Source: Aurantimonas sp. 22II-16-19i
GTDB taxonomy: Bacteria; Pseudomonadota; Alphaproteobacteria; Rhizobiales; Rhizobiaceae
DNA length: 64,000 nucleotides
Assembly: GCF_002088275.1 (NCBI RefSeq)
Contig: NZ_AQQS01000026.1
Span: 1-64,000 of the forward strand
Direction: 5' to 3'
Shown one piece after another: positions 50,298 through 60,407 of this stretch. How positions within the stretch are numbered: the first letter of the stretch is position 1; every line of letters starts with the position of its first letter. The notes under the pieces were generated by a model. That model was not told the DNA's origin, ran no database searches, and worked only from the letters and a program-made list of their open reading frames with translations. The translations under genes and the position numbers were made by a program.

Positions 50298-51635
50298 TCA
50301 GCCGCGATGGGTGGGATCGGCCGGGGATGGAATGCGGTCGAGGACCGGGGCGGTCCTGTCCGGGGCCGCATCGCCCAGGCGGTACGCCGCCGTCACCCGC
50401 TCCGCCGCCCGCTCGAACCCGGCATCGTCGCGGGCGCAAATCATCGCCAGCGGTTCGCCCGGCGTCAGTTCCTGGCCGATTTCCGCAAGCCCCGTCAGCC
50501 CCACCGCATGGTCGATCGCGTCCTCCGGCAGGCGCCGTCCGCCGCCGAGCTCGACCACCGCGAGGCCCAGCGCCCGGGCGTCGACGGCCGTCACGATGCC
50601 GGCCCCTGCGGCGGTGACGGGGCGCAGGATCGGCGCCTGCGGCAGATGCTCGTCCATCCGCTCGACGAAATCCGCTGGCCCGCCGAGGCGTGTCACCATC
50701 CGGCCGAAGCGTTCGGCGGCGGCGCCGGAGTCCAGTGCCCGGCGCGCGGTGGCAACGCCCGCTTCATTGTTCGCGGCAAGGCCCGACAGCGCCAGCGCCT
50801 CGCCGGCGAGCGCCAGCGTCACCTGTTCCAGCCGCCTGTCCCGGTGATGGCCGGTGAGGAACCGCACGGCGTTCGCGACCTCCACGGCGTTGCCTGCCGA
50901 GGAGGCCAGCGCCTGGTCCATCCGGGTGATCAGCGCCGTGGCCCTCAGCCCGGCGCCGTGTGCCACGGCGACGAGGGTTTCGGCGAGATCGCGCGCGTCG
51001 CTCTCCCTCGCCATGAAGGCGCCGGAGCCGGTCTTGACGTCGAGGACCAGCGTCGACAGCCCCTCGGCGAGCTTCTTCGACAGGATGGATGCAACGATCA
51101 GCGGCACCGATTCCACCGTCGCCGTCACGTCACGCACCCGGTAGAACCGCCCGTCCGCCGGGGCGAGCCGCGCCGTCTGGCCGACGATGGCGCAGCCGAT
51201 CTCGGTGACCGTCCGGCGAAAGGTCTCGCTGTCCGGTACGATCCGGTAGCCGGGGATCGCCTCCAGCTTGTCGAGCGTCCCGCCGGTATGGCCGAGCCCG
51301 CGCCCGGAGATCATCGGGACGGCGGCGCCGCAGGCGGCAAGGATCGGCGCCAGCATCAGCGAGACGTTGTCGCCGATGCCGCCGGTCGAATGCTTGTCGA
51401 CCACCGGCCGGTCGAGGCCCGGCCAGGCCATGACCTCGCCGGAATCGCGCATCGCCTCGGTCAGCGCGATCGTCTCGCTGCGGCTGAGACCGCGAAAGAT
51501 CACCGCCATGGCGAAGGCGGCGATCTGGGCGTCGGAGATGGAGCCGTCGGAAAAGCCGGCGACGAAGGATCCGATCTCACCGGTCGAGAGGGTCTTGCCG
51601 TCGCGCTTGGCGGCGATGATTTCCTGGGGGAGCAT
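50298..51635 (-). CDS. deoA: Thymidine phosphorylase
   Basis: A 445-residue phosphorylase releasing thymine and 2-deoxyribose-1-phosphate. It has the family motif DKHSTGGIGDNVSL (about 81-94), the active-site Lys/Ser segments DVKTGSGAFM and SGRGLGHTGGTLDKLE. ATG at 51635 (MLPQEIIAAKRDG) is chosen; the frame runs upstream through the repeat region without homology. It is the last gene in the salvage operon, separated from deoC by a palindromic repeat. Confidence 0.97.
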   Translation of the reverse strand: MLPQEIIAAKRDGKTLSTGEIGSFVAGFSDGSISDAQIAAFAMAVIFRGLSRSETIALTEAMRDSGEVMAWPGLDRPVVDKHSTGGIGDNVSLMLAPILAACGAAVPMISGRGLGHTGGTLDKLEAIPGYRIVPDSETFRRTVTEIGCAIVGQTARLAPADGRFYRVRDVTATVESVPLIVASILSKKLAEGLSTLVLDVKTGSGAFMARESDARDLAETLVAVAHGAGLRATALITRMDQALASSAGNAVEVANAVRFLTGHHRDRRLEQVTLALAGEALALSGLAANNEAGVATARRALDSGAAAERFGRMVTRLGGPADFVERMDEHLPQAPILRPVTAAGAGIVTAVDARALGLAVVELGGGRRLPEDAIDHAVGLTGLAEIGQELTPGEPLAMICARDDAGFERAAERVTAAYRLGDAAPDRTAPVLDRIPSPADPTHRG

Positions 51636-51683
51636 CAGGGGCGCGTCCACGCGGAGGGGCAGCTGTGATGTTGGCGCCTGCGC

Positions 51684-51857
51684 ACCCCCCTCTGGCTTGC
51701 CAGCCATCTCCCCCACAAGGGGGGAGATCGATCTGGCGCGAATGTTCCCGCTTCTCCTCGATCGGGAACATCTGCAAGAACGCCGGATGGGGCGTGGCCG
51801 GCGAAGCCTCTGATCTCCCCCCTTGTGGGGGAGATGTCCGGCAGGACAGAGGGGGGC
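51684..51857. repeat. Paired palindromic repeat element B between deoC and deoA
   Basis: Two inverted copies of a ~46-base unit: 51684-51729 (outer CACCCCCCTCTGGC, core ATCTCCCCCACAAGGGGGGA) and 51812-51857 (core ATCTCCCCCCTTGTGGGGGA, outer CAGAGGGGGGC). The spacer holds a perfect hairpin ATGTTCCCG / CGGGAACAT. Unit and layout are those of rhizobial intergenic mosaic (RIME-type) repeats. Confidence 0.8.
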
Positions 51858-51877
51858 GAGACCCGCGCAGCCATGTC

Positions 51878-52639
51878 CTAGTAGCCCGCCCTGCCGCCCG
51901 GCCGCTCCGTTCCCGCCGCCACCGCCAGGAGATCGGCCAGCACCCCGGAGGCGCCCAGCCGGAACCGCTCCGGCGCCGGATAGTCGAGGCCGCAGATCGT
52001 GTCGGCGAGGCGCAGATAGCCGTCGGCGTCCTCGAAGGTCCTGATCCCGCCGGCCGGCTTGAAGCCGACCGTGCCGCCGGCCTTGGCGATCTCTTCGAGA
52101 AGAATGGTCGCCGAGGCAGGCGTCGCATTCACCTCCACCTTGCCGGTCGAGGTCTTGAGGAAATCCGCCCCGCCCGCCAGCGCCGCATGGCAGGCGGCGC
52201 GGATCGTCGCCTCGTCGTAGAGCCTGCCGGTTTCGAGGATGGTCTTCAGCTTCGCATGGCCGCAATTGGCCCGGATGGTGCGCACCTGCGCCTCGACGAA
52301 GCCCGGATCCTCGGCGACGCGGTCATAGGCGATCACCAGGTCGATCTCGTCCGCCCCGTCGGCGACGACCTTGCGGGTCTCGGCGAGCGTCGTATCGATG
52401 TCGGAGCCGCCATGGGGAAAGTTCACCACCGTGGCCACCCGGATGCGGGCCGAAAGCTCGCGACGGGCAAAGGCGACGAAGGCCGGCCAGATGCAGATCG
52501 CCGCGACCGGGCCGGCCGGCGTCTCCGCCCTGCCACAGAGCGCGGCGACGTCGGCCTCGGTGCAGTCGTCGTTGAGATTGGTGAGGTCCAGCCGGGCGAT
52601 CAGCGCCTCGGCCCGTCTGGCTTCTGTCCCGTCAGTCAT
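51878..52639 (-). CDS. deoC: Deoxyribose-phosphate aldolase
   Basis: A 253-residue class I aldolase cleaving deoxyribose-5-phosphate to acetaldehyde and glyceraldehyde-3-phosphate. The Schiff-base Lys lies in DFLKTSTGK and the second active Lys in GFKPAGGIR. Other motifs: VNFPHGGSD, EIDLVIAYD. ATG 52639 overlaps the upstream phosphorylase stop by 8 bases. The stop is TAG at 51878. Confidence 0.97.
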   Translation of the reverse strand: MTDGTEARRAEALIARLDLTNLNDDCTEADVAALCGRAETPAGPVAAICIWPAFVAFARRELSARIRVATVVNFPHGGSDIDTTLAETRKVVADGADEIDLVIAYDRVAEDPGFVEAQVRTIRANCGHAKLKTILETGRLYDEATIRAACHAALAGGADFLKTSTGKVEVNATPASATILLEEIAKAGGTVGFKPAGGIRTFEDADGYLRLADTICGLDYPAPERFRLGASGVLADLLAVAAGTERPGGRAGY

Positions 52640-53453
52640 CGAACGCGCCCTCCTGCAACATCGTCTCGACGATGCGCGACAGCCGCGCTCCGCCCCGCGG
52701 CGCCATCTCTTTCGTCTCCGCATGGGAGAGTTCGGCGCCGGTCATGCCTGCCCCGAAATTGGTGATCACCGAGGCGGCGACCACCCTCAGGCCGAAGAAA
52801 CGGGCGAGAATCGCCTCCGGCACGGTCGACATGCCGACGGCGTCCGCCCCGAGGATGCGGGCCATGCGGATCTCCGCGGGCGTTTCGAAGGAGGGGCCGG
52901 AAAACCACATGTAGACGCCGCCGAACACCGTCTCGCCGAGTTTTGCGGCGGCTTCCGCCATGCCGGCCCGCAGCCGCTCGTCATAGGCCGTGGTCATCGA
53001 GACGAAGCGGGCGTCCGAGGCTTCGCCGATCAGCGGGTTGAGGCCAGAAAAGGCGATGTGGTCCTCGATCATCATCACAGAGCCCGGCGCGATGTCGGCG
53101 CGCACCGAGCCGGCGGAATTGGTCAGGAGCAATTTGCCGATGCCGAGGCCGGCGATCGCCTCGATCACCGGCCGCATCGCTCCCGCATCGCCGCTCTCGT
53201 AGTAATGGACGCGGCCGGAAACGATCAGCACCTCGCGACCGCCGAGCCGGCCGAGGATCACCTCGCCGGCATGGCCCGAGACGGCGCCGACGGGAAAGCC
53301 GGGGATGTCGGCAAAGGGAATGCGGGCGGCGACCTCCACCCGTTCGGCGAGATCGCCGAGGCCGGAGCCGAGCACCATCGCCACGACAGGAGGGGCCACG
53401 ACCGGCCGGGCGTCGGCGAGCCGCTCGCGCAGGAAATCGGCGGCCTGGCTCAT
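52632..53453 (-). CDS. punA: Purine-nucleoside phosphorylase (class I, trimeric)
   Basis: A 273-residue phosphorylase releasing purine base and (deoxy)ribose-1-phosphate. Motifs are VLGSGLGDLAERV (phosphate site), SGRVHYYES, LLTNSAGSVR, FSGPSFETPAEIRMARILGA and VGMSTVPE, typical of class I (PNP/MTAP) rather than hexameric DeoD. ATG 53453 overlaps the cdd stop (ATGA). The product feeds the same pathway as DeoA and DeoC. Confidence 0.95.
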   Translation of the reverse strand: MSQAADFLRERLADARPVVAPPVVAMVLGSGLGDLAERVEVAARIPFADIPGFPVGAVSGHAGEVILGRLGGREVLIVSGRVHYYESGDAGAMRPVIEAIAGLGIGKLLLTNSAGSVRADIAPGSVMMIEDHIAFSGLNPLIGEASDARFVSMTTAYDERLRAGMAEAAAKLGETVFGGVYMWFSGPSFETPAEIRMARILGADAVGMSTVPEAILARFFGLRVVAASVITNFGAGMTGAELSHAETKEMAPRGGARLSRIVETMLQEGAFDD

Positions 53454-53863
53454 GCCGCGGCGTCCCCGAGGGAATCGGTGGCGAAGGAATGCGGCAGCAG
53501 CTCCTCCATGGTCACCGTCTGGACGATCCCCGTCGCCGCGTCGCAGAGATGCACCCTGGTGTTCGGCCCGGAAAACTCGGCGAGCCGCTGGCGGCAGCCG
53601 CCGCAGGGGCTGCAGGCGACGAGCTTTTCGGCGACCACCGCCACCTCGGCGATCCGCGACCCGCCGGCCATCACCATGTGGGCGATGGCGCTGGTCTCGG
53701 CGCACCAGCCTTCCGGGAAGCTGACGATCTCGATGTTGCAGCCGGCATGGATCCGCCCGTCCTCGGTCAGGATCGCCGCGCCGACGGGGAAGCGCGAATA
53801 GGGCGCGTGGGCCTTGGCCATGGCGGCCTTGGCGGCGTCGAAGAGGATGTCGGTCGTGGCCAT
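53450..53863 (-). CDS. cdd: Cytidine deaminase
   Basis: A 137-residue zinc enzyme converting cytidine and deoxycytidine to uridine forms. It has the zinc and catalytic motifs HAGCNIEI and AETSAIAHMV (Cys and catalytic Glu) and PCGGCRQRLAEF (two Cys). ATG 53863 is preferred because AAGGAA sits 5 bases away; an in-frame ATG at 53866 is three bases upstream. It overlaps the upstream permease stop and the downstream phosphorylase start. Confidence 0.96.
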   Translation of the reverse strand: MATTDILFDAAKAAMAKAHAPYSRFPVGAAILTEDGRIHAGCNIEIVSFPEGWCAETSAIAHMVMAGGSRIAEVAVVAEKLVACSPCGGCRQRLAEFSGPNTRVHLCDAATGIVQTVTMEELLPHSFATDSLGDAAA

Positions 53864-54831
53864 CATCGTTCCTTCACATAGGGTACGCCGCCGGCCCTGG
53901 GCGGCGTCGCCTTGCCGACGAAGCCGGCGAGGAGCACCACCGTCAGGATGTAGGGCAGGGCCGAGACGAGCTGCACCGAGACCTCGCCGACGAGCGGCAG
54001 GTCCACCCCCTCGATGCGGATCGAGACGGCGTCGAGGAAGCCGAAGAGCAGGCAGGCGAACATCACCGGTACCGGCTTCCAGTTGGCGAAGATCAGGGCG
54101 GCGAGCGCGATGTAGCCCTTGCCGGCGGTCATGTCGCGGGTGAAGCCGGCAGCCTGGGCGGTGGAGAGATAGGCGCCGGCAAAGCCGGTGAGGACGCCGC
54201 AGATGATCACTGCCCGGTAGCGCAGGAAGGCGACCGAAATCCCGGCCGTGTCGACCGCCGCCGGGTTCTCGCCGACGGCTCTGAGCCGCAGCCCGAAGCG
54301 GGTGCGGAACAAGACCCACCAGGTCAGCGGCACCATCAGGAAGGCGACGTAGACGAGCGGCGTCTGGCCGGAGAGGACGCCGGAATAGATCGGCCCGAGC
54401 ACCGGCACGTCGCGGACGGCATCGGCGAAGGGCAGCTCGACGGCGGTGAAGCGCCCGCCGCCGAACAGGCTCGGCGTGCGCCCGCCCTGGCCGAACCAGC
54501 TCTGGCCGAGAATGATCGTCAGGCCGGCGGCGATGAAGTTGATGGCGACGCCGGAGACGATCTGGTTGCCGCGATAGGTGATCGAGGCGACGCCGTGGAC
54601 CAGCGAGAAGCCGACGGCGGCGAGAATGCCGACGCAGAGGCCGAGCATCACCGAGCCCCACACCGCGGCGGCGGACGCCGAGGCGAAGGCGGCGATCAGC
54701 ATCTTGCCCTCCAGCGAGATGTCGAAGATGCCCGAGCGCTCCGAATAGAGCCCGGCGAGCGCCGCGAAGAGCAGCGGCGTCGACAGGCGGATGGTCGAAT
54801 CGATCAGGTCGAGAAACGACGACAGGTCCAT
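53863..54831 (-). CDS. Nucleoside ABC importer permease (second)
   Basis: A 322-residue inner-membrane protein of the branched-chain/nucleoside (RbsC-like, YufQ/NupQ) permease type, with about eight helices (FAALAGLYSERSGIFDISLEGK near the start; NQIVSGVAINFIAAGLTIIL; GRFTAVELPFADA; SVRIEG tail). The ISLEG motif near residue 38 is typical. ATG 54831 overlaps the neighbouring permease stop. It partners the first permease and the ATPase. Confidence 0.94.
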   Translation of the reverse strand: MDLSSFLDLIDSTIRLSTPLLFAALAGLYSERSGIFDISLEGKMLIAAFASASAAAVWGSVMLGLCVGILAAVGFSLVHGVASITYRGNQIVSGVAINFIAAGLTIILGQSWFGQGGRTPSLFGGGRFTAVELPFADAVRDVPVLGPIYSGVLSGQTPLVYVAFLMVPLTWWVLFRTRFGLRLRAVGENPAAVDTAGISVAFLRYRAVIICGVLTGFAGAYLSTAQAAGFTRDMTAGKGYIALAALIFANWKPVPVMFACLLFGFLDAVSIRIEGVDLPLVGEVSVQLVSALPYILTVVLLAGFVGKATPPRAGGVPYVKER

Positions 54832-55973
54832 CACCGCGCCTCCCCGACATTCTCGCCCGCCGGCTCCACCGTGCGGACACGCACCCGCTGCCAGGCGGCG
54901 CCGATGCCCGGCCGGACCATGTTCTCCAGCGCCCCGGCAAACAGGATGACGAGGCCCTGGATGATGACGATCATGTCCCGCGAGATCGCCGGCATGTCGA
55001 AGGCGAGCTCGGCGCCGCCCTGGTAGAGCATGCCGAAGAGGATCGCGGCGGGGACGATGCCGGCCGGATGACCGCGCCCCATCAGCGCGACGGCGATGCC
55101 GACGAAGCCGGCCCCTTGCGGGAAGTCGATGGCGAGGCGGTACTGGTCGCCCATCACGGCGTTGAGCGCCATCATGCCGGCAAGGCCGCCGGAGATCATC
55201 ATGGTGACGACGATCAGCCGGGTCTGCGACATGCCGGCATAGCGGGCGGCACGGGGCGAGAAGCCCAGCGTGCGGATCTCGTAGCCGAGCTTGGTGCGCC
55301 AGATCAGGACGTAGACGAGGACGGCGGCGAGAAGCGCGACGAAGAGCGAGACGTTGAGCGGCGCGCCGCCGAGATTGAAGCCGAAGACCTCGAACAGGCC
55401 CTTCAGCTTCGGCAGCTGCCCGCCGGCGTCGAAGGTGCGGGTCTCCGGCGCCATCGAGCCGACCGGTTTCAGCACCCCGACAAGGAGATAGACCATCAGC
55501 GAGGCGGCGATGAAGTTGAACATGATCGTCGTGATGACGATGTGGCTGCCGCGCCTGGCCTGCAGATAGGCCGGGATGAAGGCCCAGAGCGCCCCGAAGG
55601 CGAAGGAGAGGGCGATCGCCAGAGGCAGGTTCAGCCACCAGGGCAGGATGGCGCCGAGCGAGAGTGCCACGACGGTGACCCCGAGGCCGCCGACATAGGC
55701 CTGGCCCTCGCCGCCGATGTTGAACAGCCCGCCATGGAAGGCGACGGCGACGGCAAGGCCGGTGAAGATGAAGTTCGTCGCGTAATAGAGGGTGAAGCCG
55801 AAGCCTTCCGTGTAGCCGAATGCGCCGCGCAGCATCAGCGCCGCGGCCTCGATCGGGCTCTCGCCGACGGCAAGGACGACGAGCCCGGCGACGAGGAAGG
55901 CGACGACCAGATTGACGAGCGGGATCAGCCCGTAGTCGATCCAGCGCGGAAGTTTCGCATAGGGACGGCTCAT
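54831..55973 (-). CDS. Nucleoside ABC importer permease (first)
   Basis: A 380-residue permease (YufP/NupP-like) with about ten helices, including GLAVAVAFHGGLFNIGGEGQ and GGLAGMMALNAVMGDQYRL. FNIGGEGQ is the hallmark loop of this family. It overlaps the downstream permease by one base, so the products form the heteromeric channel. A palindromic repeat lies between it and the upstream VOC gene, possibly attenuating transcription. Confidence 0.94.
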   Translation of the reverse strand: MSRPYAKLPRWIDYGLIPLVNLVVAFLVAGLVVLAVGESPIEAAALMLRGAFGYTEGFGFTLYYATNFIFTGLAVAVAFHGGLFNIGGEGQAYVGGLGVTVVALSLGAILPWWLNLPLAIALSFAFGALWAFIPAYLQARRGSHIVITTIMFNFIAASLMVYLLVGVLKPVGSMAPETRTFDAGGQLPKLKGLFEVFGFNLGGAPLNVSLFVALLAAVLVYVLIWRTKLGYEIRTLGFSPRAARYAGMSQTRLIVVTMMISGGLAGMMALNAVMGDQYRLAIDFPQGAGFVGIAVALMGRGHPAGIVPAAILFGMLYQGGAELAFDMPAISRDMIVIIQGLVILFAGALENMVRPGIGAAWQRVRVRTVEPAGENVGEAR

Positions 55974-56070
55974 CGGCGCGTCGGTCTCCGATGGGTGGCG
56001 GGCGTGGCGCTGGGAGCTCGGCGAGCGGCGACGTCAAAGGGTTGAGCTCGGCTCCGTCTGCGCCCTGCGA

Positions 56071-56250
56071 CACCCCCCTCTGTCCGGCCGGACATCTCCC
56101 CCACAAGGGGGGAGATCGAACTCGCTCCAAAGACGGTCGCCAGAACGCAGGGCAGATACCCCTTGCAGAGAGGACGATTGGCAGGCGCTGCTGTTGAAGC
56201 TGTCGGTCTCCCCCCCTGTGGGGGAGATGGGCGGCAGCCCAGAGGGGGGT
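56071..56250. repeat. Paired palindromic repeat element C between VOC gene and permease
   Basis: The 328-base gap (55974-56301) holds no gene but two inverted copies of the same unit as element B: 56071-56116 (outer CACCCCCCTCTGTCC, core ATCTCCCCCACAAGGGGGGA) and 56206-56250 (core TCTCCCCCCTGTGGGGGAGA, outer AGAGGGGGGTG). The 90 bases between them are unrelated to the spacer of element B. Confidence 0.8.
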
Positions 56251-56301
56251 GCCACGGGCGCCGCGCTTCACCACCATGGGCGCAAGGGGCAGGCGCCGGC
56301 C

Positions 56302-56732
56302 TCATGACGCCTCCGCCAGGTCGATCCGGCCAGCCTCGTCCAGCCGCCAGAACGGATTGTGCGCGACTTCCCAGAGATGGCCGTCGGGATCGCGGAAATT
56401 GCCCGAATAGCCGCCCCAGAAGACCTTCGACGGCGGCTTGACCGGGCTGGCGCCCGCCGCGACCGCGCGGCCATAGAAGGCGTCGACGGCATCCGGGCCG
56501 TCGAAATTCACCGCCAGCGCCATCGAGCCGGAGCCGGGCGCAAGCTCGCCCTCGCCGCCGTCGGCGGTCATGTCGTCCCGGTTCCACAGCGACAGCACGA
56601 TCCCCTCGCCGATCATGAAGGCGGTGCGCTCGACGCTGTCGGACGACTTCTGCCAGCCGAGCGCCTCGTAGAAGGCGACCGATCGCGCGACGTCTTCGAC
56701 GCCCAGCGTGACGAGGGTGATGCGGGCAGGGT

Positions 56733-56736
<4 letters not shown>
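56302..56736 (-). CDS. VOC-superfamily (glyoxalase-like) protein
   Basis: A 144-residue protein of the vicinal-oxygen-chelate fold: paired beta-alpha-beta-beta-beta modules with LVTLGVEDVARSVAFYEALGW at the start and FRDPDGHLWEVAHNP near the C-terminus carrying the metal-ligand-like Glu. Function unknown; members include glyoxalases, dioxygenases and resistance proteins. ATG 56736 overlaps the ATPase stop by four bases, so it belongs to the nucleoside transport operon. Confidence 0.9.
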
Positions 56737-58265
<1,529 letters not shown>

Positions 58266-58363
58266 GGGAGATCAGGACTTCCGTCGTTGTTTTGCAGAGA
58301 GTAATCAGCCAATCCTTCAAAGGCCATAGGCAATTCGGCGCGGACGGATGGAGGAGGCGAGGG

Positions 58364-58825
58364 GTGAGCGGCAGCAATGGCGAGAGCGACCGGGCGCGGG
58401 CGGAGCCGAGGCGGCGATCGCAGTTTCGCCTGTTCCGCACCTTGACGACCCGCTGGTCGGACAACGACATCTACGGCCATATGAACAACGTCGTGCACTA
58501 TGCCCTGTTCGACTCGGCGGTGAACGGCTGGCTGATCGAGACCGGTCTTCTCGATCTTCATGGCGGCGAGGAAATCGGACTCGTGGTGGAGACCGGTTGC
58601 CGTTACCATGGCGAACTGGCCTTCCCCGATCCCGTGACGGCGGGCATCGGGATCAGCCGTCTCGGCCGCTCGTCGGTGCGCTACGAGATCGCCCTGTTTC
58701 GCGGCGAGGGTGAGATCGCGGCGGCGGAGGGGTTCTTCGTCCACGTCAATGTCGACCGCAGGACGCGGCGTCCGGTGGCGATCGGGCCGGCGAGACGCGC
58801 AAAATTCGAGGAGATACTTCTATGA
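58364..58825 (+). CDS. Hotdog-fold acyl-CoA thioesterase
   Basis: A 153-residue 4-hydroxybenzoyl-CoA-thioesterase-like protein. It has the YbgC-type active-site segment TRWSDNDIYGHMNNVVHYAL with catalytic-type Asp, then a hotdog core (ETGCRYHGELAFPDPVTAGI, EGFFVHVNVDRRTRRPV). GTG 58364 is preferred because GAGGAGG lies 7 bases upstream; the frame opens at 58292. Divergent from the ATPase; its stop overlaps the slyX start (ATGA). Confidence 0.9.
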   Translation: MSGSNGESDRARAEPRRRSQFRLFRTLTTRWSDNDIYGHMNNVVHYALFDSAVNGWLIETGLLDLHGGEEIGLVVETGCRYHGELAFPDPVTAGIGISRLGRSSVRYEIALFRGEGEIAAAEGFFVHVNVDRRTRRPVAIGPARRAKFEEILL

Positions 58826-59043
58826 GCGAGCCGAACGAGGGCACCGGTCCCCGGATCGAGGATCTCGAGGTGATGGTCTCGCACCAGGCGCGCACCATCG
58901 AGGAATTGTCCGAGGAGCTGACACGGGCGTTCCGCATGATCGAGCGGTTGCAGCATCTGACCCAGGCGCTGGGCGAGCGGCTCGGCGCGATCGAGGACGT
59001 CGCCCTCGCCAAGCCCGGCGCGCAGAAGCCGCCGCACTACTGA
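58822..59043 (+). CDS. slyX: SlyX family protein
   Basis: A 73-residue coiled-coil protein (about 10-50: LEVMVSHQARTIEELSEELT, RAFRMIERLQ) ending in the conserved aromatic KPPHY. Role unknown in all bacteria. It is coupled to the thioesterase by a four-base overlap. Confidence 0.9.
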   Translation: MSEPNEGTGPRIEDLEVMVSHQARTIEELSEELTRAFRMIERLQHLTQALGERLGAIEDVALAKPGAQKPPHY

Positions 59044-59127
59044 ACCGCCTCTCGGCCGGGCCGATGCGGCCGATCCGGGCGAAGCCGGCGGGACCGCCCG
59101 GCCTTCGGACGAGCGAAGACGGCGCGG

Positions 59128-59658
59128 TCAGTCGCGCAGCGTCAGTGCGCCGTTCTCGACGGAATAGCCCTTCAGCCGCTTCAGGAAGCTCATGCCGAGC
59201 AGCGACAGGGGCAGGTCCGTGTCGCGGATCACCATCGCCTCGACGTCGCGCACCCTGACGGCTCCGATGGCGATCTCGTTGATCGTCGCGCGCGCTCCCA
59301 TGGTCACGCCATTGGCCGTCTGGACGGGCTCGACGAAGTCGCCCGCCGACAGCGTGATGCCAAGCCGCCGCGCGGTGGCCTCGTCGAGGGCGACGGCGCT
59401 GGCGCCGGTGTCGACGAGGACCGGCACCTGGCGCCCGTTCATCACGACGCTCGCCCTGAAATGCCCGTCGCGGTCGCCGTCGATGCGGGTCTGGCGCGGC
59501 GGTCTGGGCACCGGCGCGGCCGCCTCGACCACCGGCGGCCCGGCATCGAGCTTTTCCGGCGAGCCCGACAGGATGTTCGCCTGGTAGCGCTCGAACAGCG
59601 AGGGCGCGGCGAGCGCCGCCACCGAGGCAAGCACCAGGAGGATCAGGTGATTGTGCAT
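59128..59658 (-). CDS. Retropepsin-like aspartic protease, membrane-anchored (clan AA)
   Basis: A 176-residue protein with an N-terminal membrane segment (NHLILLVLASVAALAAP), a Pro-rich periplasmic linker and an aspartic protease domain with DTGAS (VLVDTGASAVAL) and the second conserved DLPLSLLGMSFL region. This matches a proteobacterial family of single-domain aspartic proteases. ATG 59658 is chosen; the open frame extends upstream. Substrate unknown. Confidence 0.85.
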   Translation of the reverse strand: MHNHLILLVLASVAALAAPSLFERYQANILSGSPEKLDAGPPVVEAAAPVPRPPRQTRIDGDRDGHFRASVVMNGRQVPVLVDTGASAVALDEATARRLGITLSAGDFVEPVQTANGVTMGARATINEIAIGAVRVRDVEAMVIRDTDLPLSLLGMSFLKRLKGYSVENGALTLRD

Positions 59659-59826
59659 CGTTTCGCCTCTGCCGTCCGGAACGGAAGGCGATCCTAGCCC
59701 GCCGGCGGTTTCACCGGGGTAAAGGCGGGAGAGCGGATCTTCGGTCGAGGCCGAGAGTCCGGTCGCGCTCACCGCTCACCGGGCGCCTGGCGCCGCCGCC
59801 CCCGGCGCAGAACCTGCAGGATGTCG

Positions 59827-60276
59827 CTAATCCGGCGGGCCGAGGTGCGGTGTCTCGTCCTCCGGGCGGAACTTCATCGCCGCCTCCCAGCCTTCCCGCC
59901 TTGCGTCCTCCAGCGCCTCCTCCCGCGCCGCGATCTCGTCCTCGAGCGCCTCGCGCAGCAGCCGCTGATGGCGCATGGCGAGGCCGATGAGCAGCATCGC
60001 CAGCATCGACAGCGCCGAGAAGGCCTGGCGCTTGTCGAGCTCCTGCACCGGCTCGGCGCCGATCAGCGCGGCGACCGCGATGAAGCAGAGGACGAGGCCG
60101 ACGATCACCACGCCCCGCGCCAGGACGAGGGCGACGAGGAAGGCTGCTAGGATGGCGAGCGCCAGGACCGGATGGTCTCTGGCCGCGGCCAGGCAATCCT
60201 GGGCGAGCGCGCCGAGCAGCACCAGGAGGCTCCACAGGAGCCGGCCGGGGATGGCGACGATGTCGTCGACGCTCAT
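59827..60276 (-). CDS. Membrane protein of unknown function
   Basis: A 149-residue protein with three hydrophobic segments (LLWSLLVLLGALAQDCLAAA; PVLALAILAAFLVALVLARG; VIVGLVLCFIAVAALIGA), then an acidic-basic helical C-terminal tail (about 100-148) ending PEDETPHLGPPD. No family recognised. ATG 60276 (MSVDDIV) is preferred; an in-frame ATG at 60297 adds seven residues. Confidence 0.6.
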   Translation of the reverse strand: MSVDDIVAIPGRLLWSLLVLLGALAQDCLAAARDHPVLALAILAAFLVALVLARGVVIVGLVLCFIAVAALIGAEPVQELDKRQAFSALSMLAMLLIGLAMRHQRLLREALEDEIAAREEALEDARREGWEAAMKFRPEDETPHLGPPD

Positions 60277-60407
60277 GGGCGCGGTCGGCTCCCTCATAGC
60301 GCCGTGCGTCCTGTCGGACGCATGAAGGACGCTTGCAACACTCTCGTTCCACGCACCGGGCTTTCCGAGAATCGTTGCCGATGTCCGGGCCGATGCGGGA
60401 GGCGGCT

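Noticed and set aside
50035-56250. CRISPR array or transposon ends
   Set aside because: The repeats are single inverted pairs at different sites with unrelated spacers, not regularly spaced direct repeats, and there is no transposase gene nearby.
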